Assembly (NCBI RefSeq): GCF_008386395.1
Contig: NZ_CP043761.1
Coordinates: 6,386,001-6,450,000 of the forward strand
Origin: Paenibacillus sp. 37
GTDB taxonomy: Bacteria; Bacillota; Bacilli; Paenibacillales; Paenibacillaceae
DNA length: 64,000 nt
Direction of reading: 5' to 3'
The notes under the pieces are model-generated. The model was not told where the DNA came from. It saw only the letters and a program-made list of their open reading frames with translations, and searched no databases. The translations under genes and the position numbers were made by a program. Positions 19,552-28,482 of the stretch are shown here, in pieces. The stretch's first letter is position 1; each line of letters starts with the position of its first letter.

Positions 19552-19986
19552 CTGAACACACGTCGCCGATTCTCCAAAAAGAAAATTATTATCTTGTCTG
19601 TTATCATACTCGGAATCGCCATCGTCGCTTTTATGAGCTTTCTGAATGCAATCGATCCCTTTCGTCACTTAAGGATCACAATCCATAATCAGTCCGACTA
19701 TGACCTCACCAATATTCAAGCTAGCCTGGTCCAAGGCGACAACTCGTTAAACAACAATGAGAATGGCTCCACCTACGTAGTCGATAAGGATATTTCCAGC
19801 GGAGCAAAGATGAAATTCGCCCCACAGCTGAAACTCTCTGGGGAGGGGGCCGTATCCTTGGCGTTTACGGACAGCCGCGGAAAAACCTATAATAAAACGG
19901 TCTGCGGTTATACGGAATACTTGTCCGGCAATTCCTACGTTACTGTAACCAATGAGAATGTCACCGTGAAAGATGAATGTATGTAA
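19552..19986 (+). CDS. Small membrane-anchored extracytoplasmic protein, unknown function
   Basis: I do not recognise this family. A basic N-terminus (NTRRRFSKKK) is followed by one helix (IIILSVIILGIAIVAFMSFL) and an extracytoplasmic domain of about 110 residues rich in beta-prone sequence and Asn/Ser/Thr, ending with two cysteines (VCGYTEY, KDECM) that could pair. The start is odd. AAAGGAG is well placed, but the codons after it are ATA and CTG, so I propose CTG 19552. The only conventional start in frame is TTG 19516, which has no site. It is followed after 70 bp by a second exported small protein. Confidence 0.6.
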   Translation: MNTRRRFSKKKIIILSVIILGIAIVAFMSFLNAIDPFRHLRITIHNQSDYDLTNIQASLVQGDNSLNNNENGSTYVVDKDISSGAKMKFAPQLKLSGEGAVSLAFTDSRGKTYNKTVCGYTEYLSGNSYVTVTNENVTVKDECM

Positions 19987-20056
19987 TAATTCGACAAAAC
20001 GATTATGTAAGTAATTGAAACATTATTACATAACAATGAATAAGGAGGAAATCACA

Positions 20057-20509
20057 TTGTTATTCAACATAATTTTAGGTGCAAGCGTAGCTTTGTCCAT
20101 ATTACTTTCTGCACATCCAGCTAGTGCTGTTGATGTAGAGGATAGAGTGCAAGATGCCCTTACTACTTCTCCAATCACTATGGAGAACACTGAGGATTCG
20201 ATTATCAATCCAATGGATGTACAGCTTATCAGACCATTCAATTACAGCAGTTACAATGCGTACGAAAAATCATTCACATTGGTTCCTGACAATGGAGAAG
20301 ATGCAGATGTTTGGATTCAAAACAATAGTACGGATACTATTTATGCCAAAATTACCGTGGGCAATCTTTCCCCCATTGACATCCCAATCAAGAAAGGGAC
20401 TCAAAAAACAACAAGAATAGGTGTTATAGGCACAACAAACGTCAAAGTTTATATCTATAGTTCAACAGATCATAAAATGGATATGATTATAAGGGCCCAA
20501 CAATTTTAA
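20057..20509 (+). CDS. Small secreted protein, unknown function
   Basis: A 150-aa protein starting at TTG 20057, preceded by AAGGAGG at ideal spacing; an ATG at 20015 lacks a site. The signal peptide is MLFNIILGASVALSILLSA, with probable cleavage after HPASA (type I AxA). The mature part is acidic at first, then beta-rich, with WIQNNSTDTIYAKITVGNLSPIDIPI. This resembles in style the IHNQSDYDLTNIQ stretch of the preceding protein. No catalytic motif is seen. A perfect palindrome follows the stop. Confidence 0.65.
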   Translation: MLFNIILGASVALSILLSAHPASAVDVEDRVQDALTTSPITMENTEDSIINPMDVQLIRPFNYSSYNAYEKSFTLVPDNGEDADVWIQNNSTDTIYAKITVGNLSPIDIPIKKGTQKTTRIGVIGTTNVKVYIYSSTDHKMDMIIRAQQF

Positions 20510-20513
20510 TATT

Positions 20514-20563
20514 ATAAATAGTGTAGAGGATACTTCTTAAGAAGTATCCTCTACACTATTTAT
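20514..20563. repeat. Perfect 50-bp palindrome
   Basis: Two 25-bp arms meet with no spacer at 20538/20539 (TTCTTAAGAA centre). The left arm begins ATAAATAGTGTAGAGG. It starts 5 bp after the stop of the secreted protein. It could serve as a terminator in both directions, though the flanks have only short T/A runs, or be the remnant of an element. Confidence 0.85.
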
Positions 20564-20658
20564 GTTCCAGATTATCTAGCAAGCAATATGAGTAGACTCA
20601 AAATATATAATTAAATAACTCCTAATGAAGCTTATATCACCATCATTTCAACCCCGGC

Positions 20659-21726
20659 CTACCGCCGTTCCACCAGACGTGACGTCTGCTTCAAATCCTC
20701 AATCCGCCCTGAGCCAATGCCGAACATGACGGTACGCAACTCGAACTCCACCTGTTCCAACCGCTCATTTAGCGCATCATCCGAAGCGACCGCAGATTCA
20801 AGCAGAGATCGGCCAAAACCAGCCAGATCCGCACCGAGAGCGAGGGCTTTGGCTGCATCCACGCCAGTGTACAGTCCACCGCTGCCAATCAGGGCCCCCG
20901 CTGGATTCAGCCCTCGTACTTCCTGAATACACTCCGCTGTCGGAATGCCCCAGTCGGCAAAAGCTTCAGCTGCTGCCCGGCGTACCGGGTTATTGTTGCG
21001 GTACTTCTCTACCTGTACCCAGCTTGTACCACCTGCACCGGCCACATCAATGAATGCAACACCAGCTTCATATAAGCGTTGGGCCGTCACACCATCGATG
21101 CCAAATCCTACTTCTTTTACGCCAACAGGCACGTCTAACTCACGACACAAGTTCTCAATCCGCTGAAATAATCCGCTGAAGTTAGTATTACCTTCCGGCT
21201 GGAAAACTTCCTGCAACGTGTTCAGATGAAGCACGAGCATGTCCGCACCCGCAATATCTACGGCACGCTGGAAATCAGCCGTGGTGAAACCATAGTTCAG
21301 CTGCACCGCGCCCAGGTTGGCAATGACCGGGATGTCCGGTGCCCAGCGCCGCACATCGAAGGTACTCGCCAGTTCCGGCTGTTCCACGGCAGCCCGGATC
21401 GATCCTACGCCGAGCGCCCAGCCTCTGGCGTTCGCTACTCGGGCGAGGCGCTCATTGATAGCGCCCGTTGTTTTGCTTCCACCCGTCATCGAACTGATGA
21501 GCAAGGGTGTGCGTACTTTTTGGCCAATAAACGAAGTCTCCAGATGCACCTCTTCAAAATCCAGCTCCGGCAGTGGGTGATGACGAAAAGCATACCGCTC
21601 CATACCGCTGGTTACCCCTTCTCCTGCCACATTCTCCTCAAGACAGAGGCGCACGTGCTCTAGCTTCCGTTCTCCCGTAGCCACTTCGGGAAGCAGCCGT
21701 TCGCCGGCTCGCTCTTGTTCATTCAT
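20659..21726 (-). CDS. fni: Isopentenyl-diphosphate delta-isomerase, type 2 (FMN-dependent)
   Basis: Interconverts IPP and DMAPP, feeding prenyl-chain synthesis for carotenoids. The 355-aa TIM-barrel protein has [10 protein letters not shown] near the N-terminus, [46 protein letters not shown] and the FMN phosphate-binding SGGLYTG. It lies 286 bp after the last crt gene in the same direction. It could be read with the crt operon or from its own promoter; the gap contains nothing else I can support. Confidence 0.95.
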   Translation of the reverse strand: MNEQERAGERLLPEVATGERKLEHVRLCLEENVAGEGVTSGMERYAFRHHPLPELDFEEVHLETSFIGQKVRTPLLISSMTGGSKTTGAINERLARVANARGWALGVGSIRAAVEQPELASTFDVRRWAPDIPVIANLGAVQLNYGFTTADFQRAVDIAGADMLVLHLNTLQEVFQPEGNTNFSGLFQRIENLCRELDVPVGVKEVGFGIDGVTAQRLYEAGVAFIDVAGAGGTSWVQVEKYRNNNPVRRAAAEAFADWGIPTAECIQEVRGLNPAGALIGSGGLYTGVDAAKALALGADLAGFGRSLLESAVASDDALNERLEQVEFELRTVMFGIGSGRIEDLKQTSRLVERR

Positions 21727-22012
21727 GATGAGACCTCCTATGTGAGAATCGTGCGGATCGACAGGATAACCTGCCTGTTCCTAGCTTCTATGTATATACA
21801 GCTCAACTCTATCCAGTATAACGTTCCAAACCGCCTATTGAAAGGATGCCCCGACACCAATGTCTCAGTTAAATCTCGGAGCACCACTATCTTATGCCTA
21901 CTCAAAAGCACGGATCATCTGTCGCACCTTCAAAGCTGTTGGTTAGCACGAACGACGTACATGCACTTGGTTCATCAGAACACAGCTCACTCCATCATCC
22001 TGCATATCGAAC

Positions 22013-23506
22013 CTATCTCAAGATTTCCGATGCCAGTCGTTCACCGACAAGCTGCCCGGACAATGTCACAATCGGGGTTCCGCCGCCTGGATGTGTTGTA
22101 CCGCCGACGTACCAGAGTCCTTGTACATCTTTGCTTCGGTTGCCCGGCCGCATGAAAGTCTGCTTCACGGAGTTGGAGGAGATGCCGTAGATCGACCCTT
22201 GATGCGCCAAAGTATCCCGTTCGATATCTCGCGGTGTGTACCGGATCAACACATCGGATTCATTTAACCCGGTAATTCCCCTCGCCGCCAACTGTTCCAG
22301 CACAAACGCTCCATAACGTTCCGTTTGTTCCTCCCAATTCCACGAATCAGACAAGTAGGGGGCATTGACGAGAATGAACAGATTGCTGGCTCCCGCCGGG
22401 GCCATGCCTGCTTCGGAATAACCGGAATAACAGATATAGATCGTAGGATCTTCTGGCATTTTACGGTCACGGAAAATATGGTCGAACTCCGGTTCATACC
22501 TCTCCGGGAAAAAGACGGTATGGTGCAGCAGTGCATCGTATTGCTTTCGCACACCTGCTAACGTCACAAATCCCGAAATGGATGGTTCATACTTCCGTAT
22601 GCGGGCATCACTCATCTCTTTCCGATGTTCCGGTGCGAGCAGTAGTCGATTCACGCTAAGCACATCTCCATTGGCAACCACCTGATCGGCTTCCCGGAAG
22701 CCTTGATCCGTATCCACGCCTGCCACTTTGCCATTCCGAACAACAATCTGCCGGACCTCAATGCCCGTAATGATCTGTACGCCTTTTTCCAGTGCCAGTC
22801 GAGTCATGCCTTCAATCAGTTGATAGGTTCCGCCTTTGACCCCGTAGATGCCCACCTCTGCTTCCACATGACCCATCATGGCAAAGATCGAAGGAGACTG
22901 ATACGGCGATGATCCCACATAGGTCGCGTACCGCCCGAACATAGCGAGTGTATGCGGATGCTGGAAATACGAACGCAGCAACTTATCCAGCTTCACCGTT
23001 GGCCGCACACGAAGCAGGCTGCGCAGCATCTGAAGATTGTATTTGTCAGAAGGAGACAGCAACAACTTACCGAGAAAATGACGATTGGCTTCCGCATACA
23101 GTGCGGCAGACTCATCCATAAATGCATCATAGCGACCCGCATCTTCCGGACTGTACGCCGCGATCTGCTCCTTCATCCACCCACGATTGCCTGACAAATC
23201 GACCACTGTGCCATCTGCAAATATATTACGCGTGCGCGGCTCTAACTCATATAGCTGTACGTATTCTTCCATCGCTACACCCGCATGGTCAAAGACGGAA
23301 CGAAAAGTGGATGGCATCGTGATTGTGCTCGGTCCCCGGTCAAAATGATACCCGTCCCGCTCAATCTGTTGCAGTTTGCCACCTACATGATCCTGTCGTT
23401 CCAGAATGGTCACCTGCACACCTTTTGAAGCCAATCGGATCGCACATGACAGACCTCCGAATCCTGCACCGATAATCGTGACGTTACCTCTCATGTGACC
23501 CTTCAA
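22013..23506 (-). CDS. crtP: CrtP-like carotenoid oxidase/desaturase (FAD)
   Basis: A 497-aa FAD-dependent protein of the CrtI/CrtN superfamily and the last gene of the crt operon. The N-terminal dinucleotide fold is VTIIGAGFGGLSCAIRLA, followed by FDRGPSTITMP. The C-terminal signature is YVGGTTHPGGGTPIVTLSG. Length and position with the glycosyltransferase resemble staphylococcal CrtP, which oxidises the terminal methyl group of diaponeurosporene. By that analogy it would make the aldehyde or acid end. TTG 23506 overlaps the previous stop by 4 bp; ATG 23494 is an alternative start. Confidence 0.78.
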   Translation of the reverse strand: MKGHMRGNVTIIGAGFGGLSCAIRLASKGVQVTILERQDHVGGKLQQIERDGYHFDRGPSTITMPSTFRSVFDHAGVAMEEYVQLYELEPRTRNIFADGTVVDLSGNRGWMKEQIAAYSPEDAGRYDAFMDESAALYAEANRHFLGKLLLSPSDKYNLQMLRSLLRVRPTVKLDKLLRSYFQHPHTLAMFGRYATYVGSSPYQSPSIFAMMGHVEAEVGIYGVKGGTYQLIEGMTRLALEKGVQIITGIEVRQIVVRNGKVAGVDTDQGFREADQVVANGDVLSVNRLLLAPEHRKEMSDARIRKYEPSISGFVTLAGVRKQYDALLHHTVFFPERYEPEFDHIFRDRKMPEDPTIYICYSGYSEAGMAPAGASNLFILVNAPYLSDSWNWEEQTERYGAFVLEQLAARGITGLNESDVLIRYTPRDIERDTLAHQGSIYGISSNSVKQTFMRPGNRSKDVQGLWYVGGTTHPGGGTPIVTLSGQLVGERLASEILR

Positions 23507-24651
23507 TTATACCGCCTACCTTTCCATACATACCCCTTACCGGACCGACCTGCCTGCCAGGAAGCAAGTCCGATGGCAATGACACAGGCCATGCTGACCG
23601 GTTGCAGAAGGGCAAGCCACCAGGGCTGTCCGCCAGCATGATCCGCTACTCTTTTCACAGCCATACCTAGTAATGTTCCTAACACTCCATACAGAATGGG
23701 CGTCGAACTACCTGAGATTAATCCTATAATCAAGCCCATGGGAGGCACAATATACATCAGCGTATACATTAACATCGTGCCAAGCAGCAGTACGTCTTTG
23801 CGCCCCATACCTTCGTACATGTTTTTCTTGTATCCGTTCCATACTTCAACACCGTTCTGATACATGCGGGTATTCGTTACATCATGCACATCGGTCAGCA
23901 TCACCGGATGACCTGCACGCTTGACTGCTTTGGCGAGACTCATATCATCCACCAGATGTGCCTGAATGGCAGCATGACCGCCGGATGCTTCGTAACTGGA
24001 GCGATGAATCAGCAAAAAAGCCCCCGTAGCGGCCACAAACATCGGACTGGATGATCTGCGTATCATGAAAATGGGCAGATGACTGATGATGGTGAAGACC
24101 ATCATCGGTACGACAAGCTTTTCCATCCACGTCTTTGTTACCTGATAAGGAAAACCAGTTACCAGACCACCGCTCTGCTCACACCCTGCCGCAAGTGTCT
24201 GCCGAATGGCACCTGGCTCTAGACGCACATCTGCATCCACAAACATATACCATTCTCCCTTGGCCTCCTGAACCAGCCTGTGACACGCATGGGATTTCCC
24301 CATCCAGCCCTCGGGAAGATCGACACCATGCAGTAGACGCACACGTGCATCGTGATCCGCAATCGCTTGTACCATGGCCGCTGTCTCATCTTCGGAGCGA
24401 TCATCCAGCACCAGTACTTCCATCCGGAATCCCGATGTATCGCTCGCGAGCACACTTTCCAGACATCCTTCGATATGTAGTCTTTCATTTCTGGCCGGAA
24501 TCAGCACCGAGACCATCAGGTCTGGGGGTTGTATCTTGTCTGACCGGAATGAACGTACTTTGGGCAGACAGGAGACGTTCCATAGAGCGAACAGCAACTG
24601 TATTCCCAATATGCTTGTAAGCACAATCCAGAAGATTTCAGATGCATTCAT
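23503..24651 (-). CDS. Carotenoid-cluster glycosyltransferase, family 2 (CrtQ/CruC-like)
   Basis: A 382-aa membrane-associated GT2 enzyme. An N-terminal helix (residues 6-26) precedes the catalytic domain with VSVLIPARNE, VLDDRSEDET, the metal-binding DAD (139-141 in FVDADV) and the acceptor-side LVDDMSLAKAV. Two to three helices follow at the C-terminus. It begins 1 bp after the acyltransferase stop and overlaps the oxidase gene by 4 bp. The likely role is adding a sugar to the hydroxylated or carboxylated carotenoid. The exact acceptor is unknown. Confidence 0.85.
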   Translation of the reverse strand: MNASEIFWIVLTSILGIQLLFALWNVSCLPKVRSFRSDKIQPPDLMVSVLIPARNERLHIEGCLESVLASDTSGFRMEVLVLDDRSEDETAAMVQAIADHDARVRLLHGVDLPEGWMGKSHACHRLVQEAKGEWYMFVDADVRLEPGAIRQTLAAGCEQSGGLVTGFPYQVTKTWMEKLVVPMMVFTIISHLPIFMIRRSSSPMFVAATGAFLLIHRSSYEASGGHAAIQAHLVDDMSLAKAVKRAGHPVMLTDVHDVTNTRMYQNGVEVWNGYKKNMYEGMGRKDVLLLGTMLMYTLMYIVPPMGLIIGLISGSSTPILYGVLGTLLGMAVKRVADHAGGQPWWLALLQPVSMACVIAIGLASWQAGRSGKGYVWKGRRYN

Positions 24652-24652
24652 C

Positions 24653-25414
24653 CTAACGGTTCACCCGCTTTCGCGTGGCATCGTATTTTTCACTTGTCGA
24701 ACGTACATGACGAATCAGTGGCAGCGCATCTGGCAAGCTCCCCTGTCCCATCCGTATAAGTTCTGATCTGTGATCGTCTAACTGCTGTTCCAGCACAAGA
24801 CCGAGTCTGGAGGCAATCTCTTCACTCTTGAGCGTCTTCCAGTCTTCCATCACCGGAGGGCCTGCCTGCATCGATATTTCCGGTAGATCATGCTGAACCA
24901 TTCCATGGCACAAGGTTACCGGTACGGCAATGGCATTCGGAGAGCGACGAAGCAACAATCCGATGCCTGGACGGAACCGAATCGGTCTGGCCTCCTGATG
25001 GAGAATTTCTCCTTGTGGAAAAATCCAGACCCTTTTCCCCGAATCCAATAATTCACTGGTGTACTGTAGAGAGGCCCGAATACCGGACGCACTCTCCTTA
25101 TTGATCGAATACGCACCCAATTTACGAAAAAAAGCATATTGCTGGAGCTGTTGCTCCTCCATCATCACATAATGATCACCCCGCGATGTCTGCCTGGCCG
25201 CATGATAGAGCAGCAGACCATCCCACCAGGAGCTGTGGTTCATGAAATAGATCACCGGACGAGTCGGATCAATCGGGGAGTTGTCCCTGATGTCCACCTG
25301 CGGGTCCAGTGACCCCGTGAGCGTGAAGGAGCGGAAGCGCCGACGCAGCAGATAATAATGATTATATAAGGCAAAAATCCGATTAAACGGTTTTGATTTT
25401 ACGGCGCGAATCAT
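24653..25414 (-). CDS. PlsC-like acyltransferase of the carotenoid cluster
   Basis: A 253-aa member of the 1-acylglycerol-3-phosphate acyltransferase superfamily. The HX4D catalytic motif is NHSSWWD (His60, Asp65) and the substrate motif is IFPQGEI. I start it at ATG 25414 with AAGGGAG upstream; a longer frame overlaps cruF further. Even so it overlaps cruF by 32 bp, which implies tight coupling. Placement between a hydratase and a glycosyltransferase suggests it esterifies the carotenoid sugar, the job done by CrtO in staphyloxanthin synthesis, though CrtO is a different family. Confidence 0.82.
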   Translation of the reverse strand: MIRAVKSKPFNRIFALYNHYYLLRRRFRSFTLTGSLDPQVDIRDNSPIDPTRPVIYFMNHSSWWDGLLLYHAARQTSRGDHYVMMEEQQLQQYAFFRKLGAYSINKESASGIRASLQYTSELLDSGKRVWIFPQGEILHQEARPIRFRPGIGLLLRRSPNAIAVPVTLCHGMVQHDLPEISMQAGPPVMEDWKTLKSEEIASRLGLVLEQQLDDHRSELIRMGQGSLPDALPLIRHVRSTSEKYDATRKRVNR

Positions 25415-26150
25415 ACAGCCAGCTCCCTTCGGCAAGAAGCACTCCTGCAATGGCGATGATAAAGCTGCCTGTAATTCCTTCCTTCAGGGCGAGTAGGCCG
25501 AATAGAAGAATAAAGAGCTGATACAACCATTTTGCACGCAGCAATGAGCTACGGTCACCAGGCATGGCCGGAAGGAACAGGGACAGGAATGCGCCCATGA
25601 TAAACCAGCTTATGTAATTGGTCCACGGGACCCCGTAGAATCCACCTGGAGCCTGCCACTCCCAGAATCCTCTTGCATGCGCGACAGGATCGAGTACCAG
25701 ATCAAGAACCACCGCCCAGAACCCGGTCTTCACGGCTCGAAGCAGTTTTCCAGTCCAGGTTGAACCCCCGCCACTTAACAGCGCCGAGTTACCCACCACT
25801 GCGATCCAGGCGAAACCCAGCGTAACAGGCACACTGAACAGATGAATCCCGAAAAAGTCAGAGTAAGCATACTCACCAAAGGGCCAATGCGTATGCACCC
25901 CTACCCACTCCACGCCCATACCACCCAACCAGATGATCACGGAAGCGATCCACAGCCCGGGTTTCAACCAGATGACTGACTGGTCGGACAGACCTGTCCG
26001 ATTGCGCCCCTGGTAGATCAGATCCAGCACATACAATGCGTAGAAGATTAGAAATAATCCATTTGAAAAGGACAACACATCCGGCACGCCGATCGTCAGC
26101 ATCAAGGTTGCTCCAATGACATACCAAGCCCAGTAAAGCCACTGGATCAT
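25383..26150 (-). CDS. cruF: CruF-like carotenoid hydratase (DUF422)
   Basis: A 255-aa multi-helix membrane protein. Family blocks include EWVGVHTHWPFGEYAYSD, VLDLVLDPVAHARGFWEW and GGFYGVPWTNYISWF. CruF enzymes hydrate the C1,2 double bond of the psi end group, creating a tertiary hydroxyl that can be glycosylated. Its start overlaps the crtM stop (TAATG). Presence beside a glycosyltransferase and acyltransferase fits a 1-glycosyl-type acyclic carotenoid rather than plain staphyloxanthin. Confidence 0.83.
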   Translation of the reverse strand: MIQWLYWAWYVIGATLMLTIGVPDVLSFSNGLFLIFYALYVLDLIYQGRNRTGLSDQSVIWLKPGLWIASVIIWLGGMGVEWVGVHTHWPFGEYAYSDFFGIHLFSVPVTLGFAWIAVVGNSALLSGGGSTWTGKLLRAVKTGFWAVVLDLVLDPVAHARGFWEWQAPGGFYGVPWTNYISWFIMGAFLSLFLPAMPGDRSSLLRAKWLYQLFILLFGLLALKEGITGSFIIAIAGVLLAEGSWLYDSRRKIKTV

Positions 26151-27022
26151 TAGGATACCGCCGTTCGGGAGGCTTGATAGGCCAGCATCGGGTAACGTTT
26201 CACAATCGCACCCAGCATCTCCAGTTTCAATTCATCGCTAACATATGCCCGTTTGGTATATACGTCATAGTCGTTGCGTTCAACCGCGTGTAGAATGGTG
26301 GAGTAAAAGGCTGCTGCCAGCTCGATGGAAAACGCACTTTCCGTTGGGTACGTATCCAGACGATCCATGCCAATACGGAACCAGTTCAATGCTGCCGCTT
26401 TTAATTCATGAACAATGGCAATAAAGCGTTCGTCCACGATTCCGTCTTCAAAGTCCTGTTCGGTGTAACCATGCTTCTCCATGATCTCCAGCGGAACATA
26501 CCGGCGCACTCTGGCCCGATCTTCACCAACATCCCGAATAATATTAACGATCTGCATCCCTTTACCCAAAGCAATCCCGTTCACGGCTACTTCTGCGCCG
26601 TTATCATCCCGCAATACAGGCAACAACATCTCGCCTACGGTTCCGGCCACCAGATAACAATAATGCTCCAGTTCCTTCATCGTTGTATAATGCGTTACTT
26701 TAAGATCCGTGAGCTGCCCTTCCATCTGGCGGAAGAATGGCCCCTTATCCAGATGAGGAAAACTGCTGAACAACCATCTCAGTGCTGGCCAGATAAAATG
26801 TCCTTCCGCGTCGTCCAACTGACCAAATAAATCATGGATTTCGTGAATTGTATAGGGCGAATGCTCCGGCTCGTCTACACTGTCATCAATCATGCGGCAG
26901 AAGGCATAAATGACATATACCGCTTCCCGTCGTGGACTTGGCAGCCCTCTAAAGGCCTGATAAAAAGAGGAAGAACCCTTTTGCATCAACTCTTCACACC
27001 TGCTCAAAATCGCTTCATTCAT
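26150..27022 (-). CDS. crtM: Phytoene/squalene synthase family, probable dehydrosqualene synthase
   Basis: Head-to-head prenyl diphosphate condensing enzyme and the first committed step of the pathway. The 290-aa protein carries both Mg2+-binding Asp motifs: CRMIDDSVDE (Asp46, 47, 50) and NIIRDVGED (Asn160, Asp164, Asp168). It overlaps crtN by 4 bp and cruF by 1 bp. In Bacillales this family usually takes two farnesyl diphosphates to give the C30 dehydrosqualene. C30 versus C40 cannot be settled from sequence alone, and no geranylgeranyl diphosphate synthase lies in the window. Confidence 0.9.
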   Translation of the reverse strand: MNEAILSRCEELMQKGSSSFYQAFRGLPSPRREAVYVIYAFCRMIDDSVDEPEHSPYTIHEIHDLFGQLDDAEGHFIWPALRWLFSSFPHLDKGPFFRQMEGQLTDLKVTHYTTMKELEHYCYLVAGTVGEMLLPVLRDDNGAEVAVNGIALGKGMQIVNIIRDVGEDRARVRRYVPLEIMEKHGYTEQDFEDGIVDERFIAIVHELKAAALNWFRIGMDRLDTYPTESAFSIELAAAFYSTILHAVERNDYDVYTKRAYVSDELKLEMLGAIVKRYPMLAYQASRTAVS

Positions 27023-28482
27023 GTTCCCATCTCCTTCGTGAGTTGATTGACGGCCATACGTGCACTCTGCATCACAATCGGCACTCCCCCTCCAGGATGT
27101 ACAGATGCTCCTGCGGCATATAACCCCTTGATATTAGGGAATGGTTTGGGTTGTGGTCGGTATACACCGGACTGGAACAACACTGGCGCAATACCGAAGC
27201 TTCCGCCCCCATAGAGCCCGTCTCGCTCTGCGTCAGCGGGTGTACGCACCTTTTTCCACCTGATCGCTGCACGAAGTCCCGGGAATCCACGTTGCTCCGC
27301 TTCTTCCAATACACGTTCTGCCAATGCTTCGCTCTCCTGATCCCAGTCGACACCTTCGGCATCGGGCACGGGAATGAGGAAATACAATACACTCTGTCCT
27401 GAAGGCGCTGCTGTCTCATCCAATGCGACCGGATTAAATACGTAAAATGAGGACTTTGCCGGAATGCGTCGCTGATTGAAGACTTCCTGTAAACTACCTT
27501 CCAGACTCGGTGGCAGGAAGAACTGGTGCGTCGTTGCATCTTCCCAAGTTTTATCCACGCCCACATAGAGCAATACACATCCGGAAGAGGGGCGATATGG
27601 CTTTCTTTTACGCGCTACCTCTGGTGCTTGACCAAGCAAACCCGAAAGATGGGGGAAATCGCCATTGTAGATAACTGCATCCACATTTTCTGCGCCTGCT
27701 ACCGTTTCTATACCTTCACATACACCGTTTTTAATCGTGAGCCCGGTAACTTCCGCATTCAGCACAACACGTCCACCACGTGAGATCAGTTCCTGTTCCA
27801 GAATGGCCGGTAATGCTGCATACCCGCCCTTCACCATCCAGATACCATATTCATGCTCTGCGTAAGGCAAAAGGGAATAGATACCTGGCGTTCCAAACGG
27901 TGATCCACCGATGTATAGACTTTGCAGAGAGTATGCATCAAGCAATTCCTCATGCTCAAAATAATCGCCTACCGCTTTCCGAACACTTTTGTGTGCACGC
28001 AATCTGCCCATGAGGGACATGAGCGAAGGGGTGAAGAAATCCCTTTTACGCGGAAAAGCCCTTTCCAGAAACGCTGCCCGGCCTGCCGGAAACAACGTGT
28101 CCATATCTTTCATGAATCGTGTGAATCCCCGGCTCTCTCCCGGGAATAAACGTTCAATCTCCGCCGTCTGCTCTTCACGTGACGTCATCTTGGTCATGAC
28201 ACGACCACTATGGTAATGCACTCTGTATAACGGATCACAGCGAAGCAGTTCAATCTTCGAACGATCTACGCCTGCCTCCTCCATGATGCCAAGCAACATC
28301 TCAGGCAATAGCACAATCGTCGGCCCTTGATCGATCCGGTATTCCCCTTCCTGCTCATATCCAATGCGTCCGCCAACGCGAGAACCCCGTTCATAGACAG
28401 TGACATCCCAGCCCTGACGGTTCAATAACAGTGCAGAAGTAAGTCCACCAATCCCTGCCCCTACAATAGCGGCCCGCTTCAT
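27019..28482 (-). CDS. crtN: CrtN-like dehydrosqualene desaturase
   Basis: A 487-aa FAD-dependent desaturase. The start is ATG 28482 (MKRAAIVGAGIGGL), with GGAGGG upstream; a longer frame to 28635 lies inside the preceding gene. The FAD motif is GAGIGGLTSALLL, then YRIDQGPTIVLLPE. The C-terminal signature AAGASVHPGGGVPIVMQSA is close to the CrtN type. Adjacency to crtM mirrors the crtMN pair of staphylococci. It overlaps the gene before it by 4 bp and crtM by 4 bp. Confidence 0.85.
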   Translation of the reverse strand: MKRAAIVGAGIGGLTSALLLNRQGWDVTVYERGSRVGGRIGYEQEGEYRIDQGPTIVLLPEMLLGIMEEAGVDRSKIELLRCDPLYRVHYHSGRVMTKMTSREEQTAEIERLFPGESRGFTRFMKDMDTLFPAGRAAFLERAFPRKRDFFTPSLMSLMGRLRAHKSVRKAVGDYFEHEELLDAYSLQSLYIGGSPFGTPGIYSLLPYAEHEYGIWMVKGGYAALPAILEQELISRGGRVVLNAEVTGLTIKNGVCEGIETVAGAENVDAVIYNGDFPHLSGLLGQAPEVARKRKPYRPSSGCVLLYVGVDKTWEDATTHQFFLPPSLEGSLQEVFNQRRIPAKSSFYVFNPVALDETAAPSGQSVLYFLIPVPDAEGVDWDQESEALAERVLEEAEQRGFPGLRAAIRWKKVRTPADAERDGLYGGGSFGIAPVLFQSGVYRPQPKPFPNIKGLYAAGASVHPGGGVPIVMQSARMAVNQLTKEMGT

